11,038 bases of DNA, taken from contig CALGGS010000278.1 in NCBI GenBank assembly GCA_937915735.1, positions 1 to 11,038 of the forward strand, given 5' to 3'. Source of the stretch: an uncultured Treponema sp. (GTDB lineage: Bacteria > Spirochaetota > Spirochaetia > Treponematales > Treponemataceae). This document shows positions 10,523-11,038 of the stretch, in pieces (the first letter of the stretch is position 1; each line of letters opens with the position of its first letter). The notes under the pieces were generated by a model, which had not been told where the DNA came from, made no database searches, and saw nothing but the letters and a program-made list of their open reading frames with translations. The position numbers and the translations under genes are program-made.

Positions 10523-11038
10523 TTATCAACTCCTTAATTTTTCCTCCCCCGTAAGCGTTTTGTGTCAGTTTGACGAACTGCTTTAAAGTCAGCTTGTCAG
10601 AATCTTCCAGGGCATTTTCTTTCTGGAACTGCTGGCGGCCGAAAGTACATGAGCCGGTTAAAAGACCGTGCCACATGGATAACTCTGCGACTGTCAGAGA
10701 ACCTTTCTCGATAAATTCCTCAAGAAGTTTTTCCTTCAAGGCTTCAAAGTCAAGCGAAGAAAAATATTTTTTTTGCGCATCCCGAAGCGCGTTTTTGACG
10801 GATTCTCCATGTGCTATTGCTCCGTGATATTTCGCAAGAAAACATTCTGTAAGTGTATAATCTCCAGTGTTGATAAGTTTTACTTTTGCCCATATGTTGT
10901 GAACTTCAACCGGCTGGCAAGGAAGGCCATCAACATGAAAAACTTTTCTTTCGTTGATTTTTTTTAAGACGTAGCTGTTGCCGGTGCCGTAGCCGAAGCT
11001 GGTGCCGTAGCCGGTGCCGTAGTCGTTGTCCACCTCGT
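10515..11038 (-). CDS. Gly/Tyr-repeat phage protein with conserved C-terminal domain, probably 5'-truncated by the window
   Basis: The N-terminus is a DYGTGYGTSFGYGTG repeat, then comes a globular part. Family-like positions are HGAIAHGESVKNALRDA (about 70-86), WHGLLTGSCTFGRQQF (120-135) and FVKLTQNAYGGGKIKEL (153-169). From memory, this pattern recurs in many phage and prophage proteins that carry Gly/Tyr/Asp repeats and a C-terminal H-x-x-L-T-G-S-C domain; none has a known function to my knowledge. A GTG at 11033 could start a 172-aa protein, but the frame stays open through 11036 to the edge, and the AGG just before it is too close to be an RBS. The gene therefore probably continues outside. 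Its stop overlaps the excisionase-type gene. Confidence 0.75.
   Translation of the reverse strand, partial: EVDNDYGTGYGTSFGYGTGNSYVLKKINERKVFHVDGLPCQPVEVHNIWAKVKLINTGDYTLTECFLAKYHGAIAHGESVKNALRDAQKKYFSSLDFEALKEKLLEEFIEKGSLTVAELSMWHGLLTGSCTFGRQQFQKENALEDSDKLTLKQFVKLTQNAYGGGKIKELING
10983..11024 (-). repeat. 12-bp repeats encoding Gly-Tyr-Gly-Thr units
   Basis: Plus-strand GGTGCCGTAGCC occurs at 10983-10994 and 11001-11012, and with one change at 11013-11024. Each encodes GYGT (or DYGT). The array may extend beyond the window. Confidence 0.8.

Noticed and set aside
1..11038. CRISPR array, insertion sequence, toxin-antitoxin or defence system
   Set aside because: No spaced palindromic repeats, transposase motifs, paired toxin-antitoxin genes or defence-type enzymes were seen; the content is coherent phage replication and late-gene material.

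Overview
The window is a stretch of a tailed-phage or prophage genome. Every supported gene is on the minus strand, so the region is read from right (11038) to left (1). Genes are packed tightly with ATGA, TAATG and GTGA junctions, and most have AAGGAG-type ribosome binding sites (RBS). Family assignments are from memory and reading; no search was run. The host cannot be fixed. Strong Shine-Dalgarno (SD) sites, moderate GC and the gene set (Gp157, AAA_24 ATPase, SSB-like protein, DUF6291-type replication protein, RusA) would suit a Bacillota or possibly Spirochaete phage better than a Bacteroidota one.

Early region (about 11038-8051): a Gly/Tyr-repeat protein cut by the window edge; a 55-aa excisionase-type helix-turn-helix (HTH) protein; a 45-aa single-membrane-span protein; two small proteins of unknown function; then a recombination cassette of Sipho_Gp157, a RecA/Sak4-like P-loop ATPase and an SSB-like OB-fold protein with an acidic C-terminal tip. 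Four of these genes are under 60 residues.

Replication region (8050-5012): a 283-bp gene-free gap holds a highly structured candidate RNA, with a perfect tRNA-like T-arm inside a three-way junction, followed by a terminator-like hairpin. Next are a replication-initiator-like protein whose gene carries four exact 12-bp repeats beside an AT-only tract (candidate origin), a DnaB helicase, a 69-aa unknown, a RusA Holliday-junction resolvase and a small HTH-like protein.

Late switch and packaging (5012-1): a 169-aa protein with weak resemblance to sigma-factor region 2, the large terminase, a strong terminator, then a KTSC-domain protein, an 86-aa unknown, a 459-aa coiled-coil/fibre-like protein and the start of a heptad-repeat protein cut by the left edge. 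The terminase and KTSC genes are the two that follow gaps in this half. Both lack a Shine-Dalgarno sequence and instead share a 9-nt ACTAATTAA motif at the same distance from ATG. A sigma-like gene just upstream makes a phage-specific late-expression signal a testable idea.

No integrase, primase, small terminase, portal or capsid gene is visible. The most unusual items are the T-arm RNA element, the in-gene iterons and the ACTAATTAA late-gene motif.
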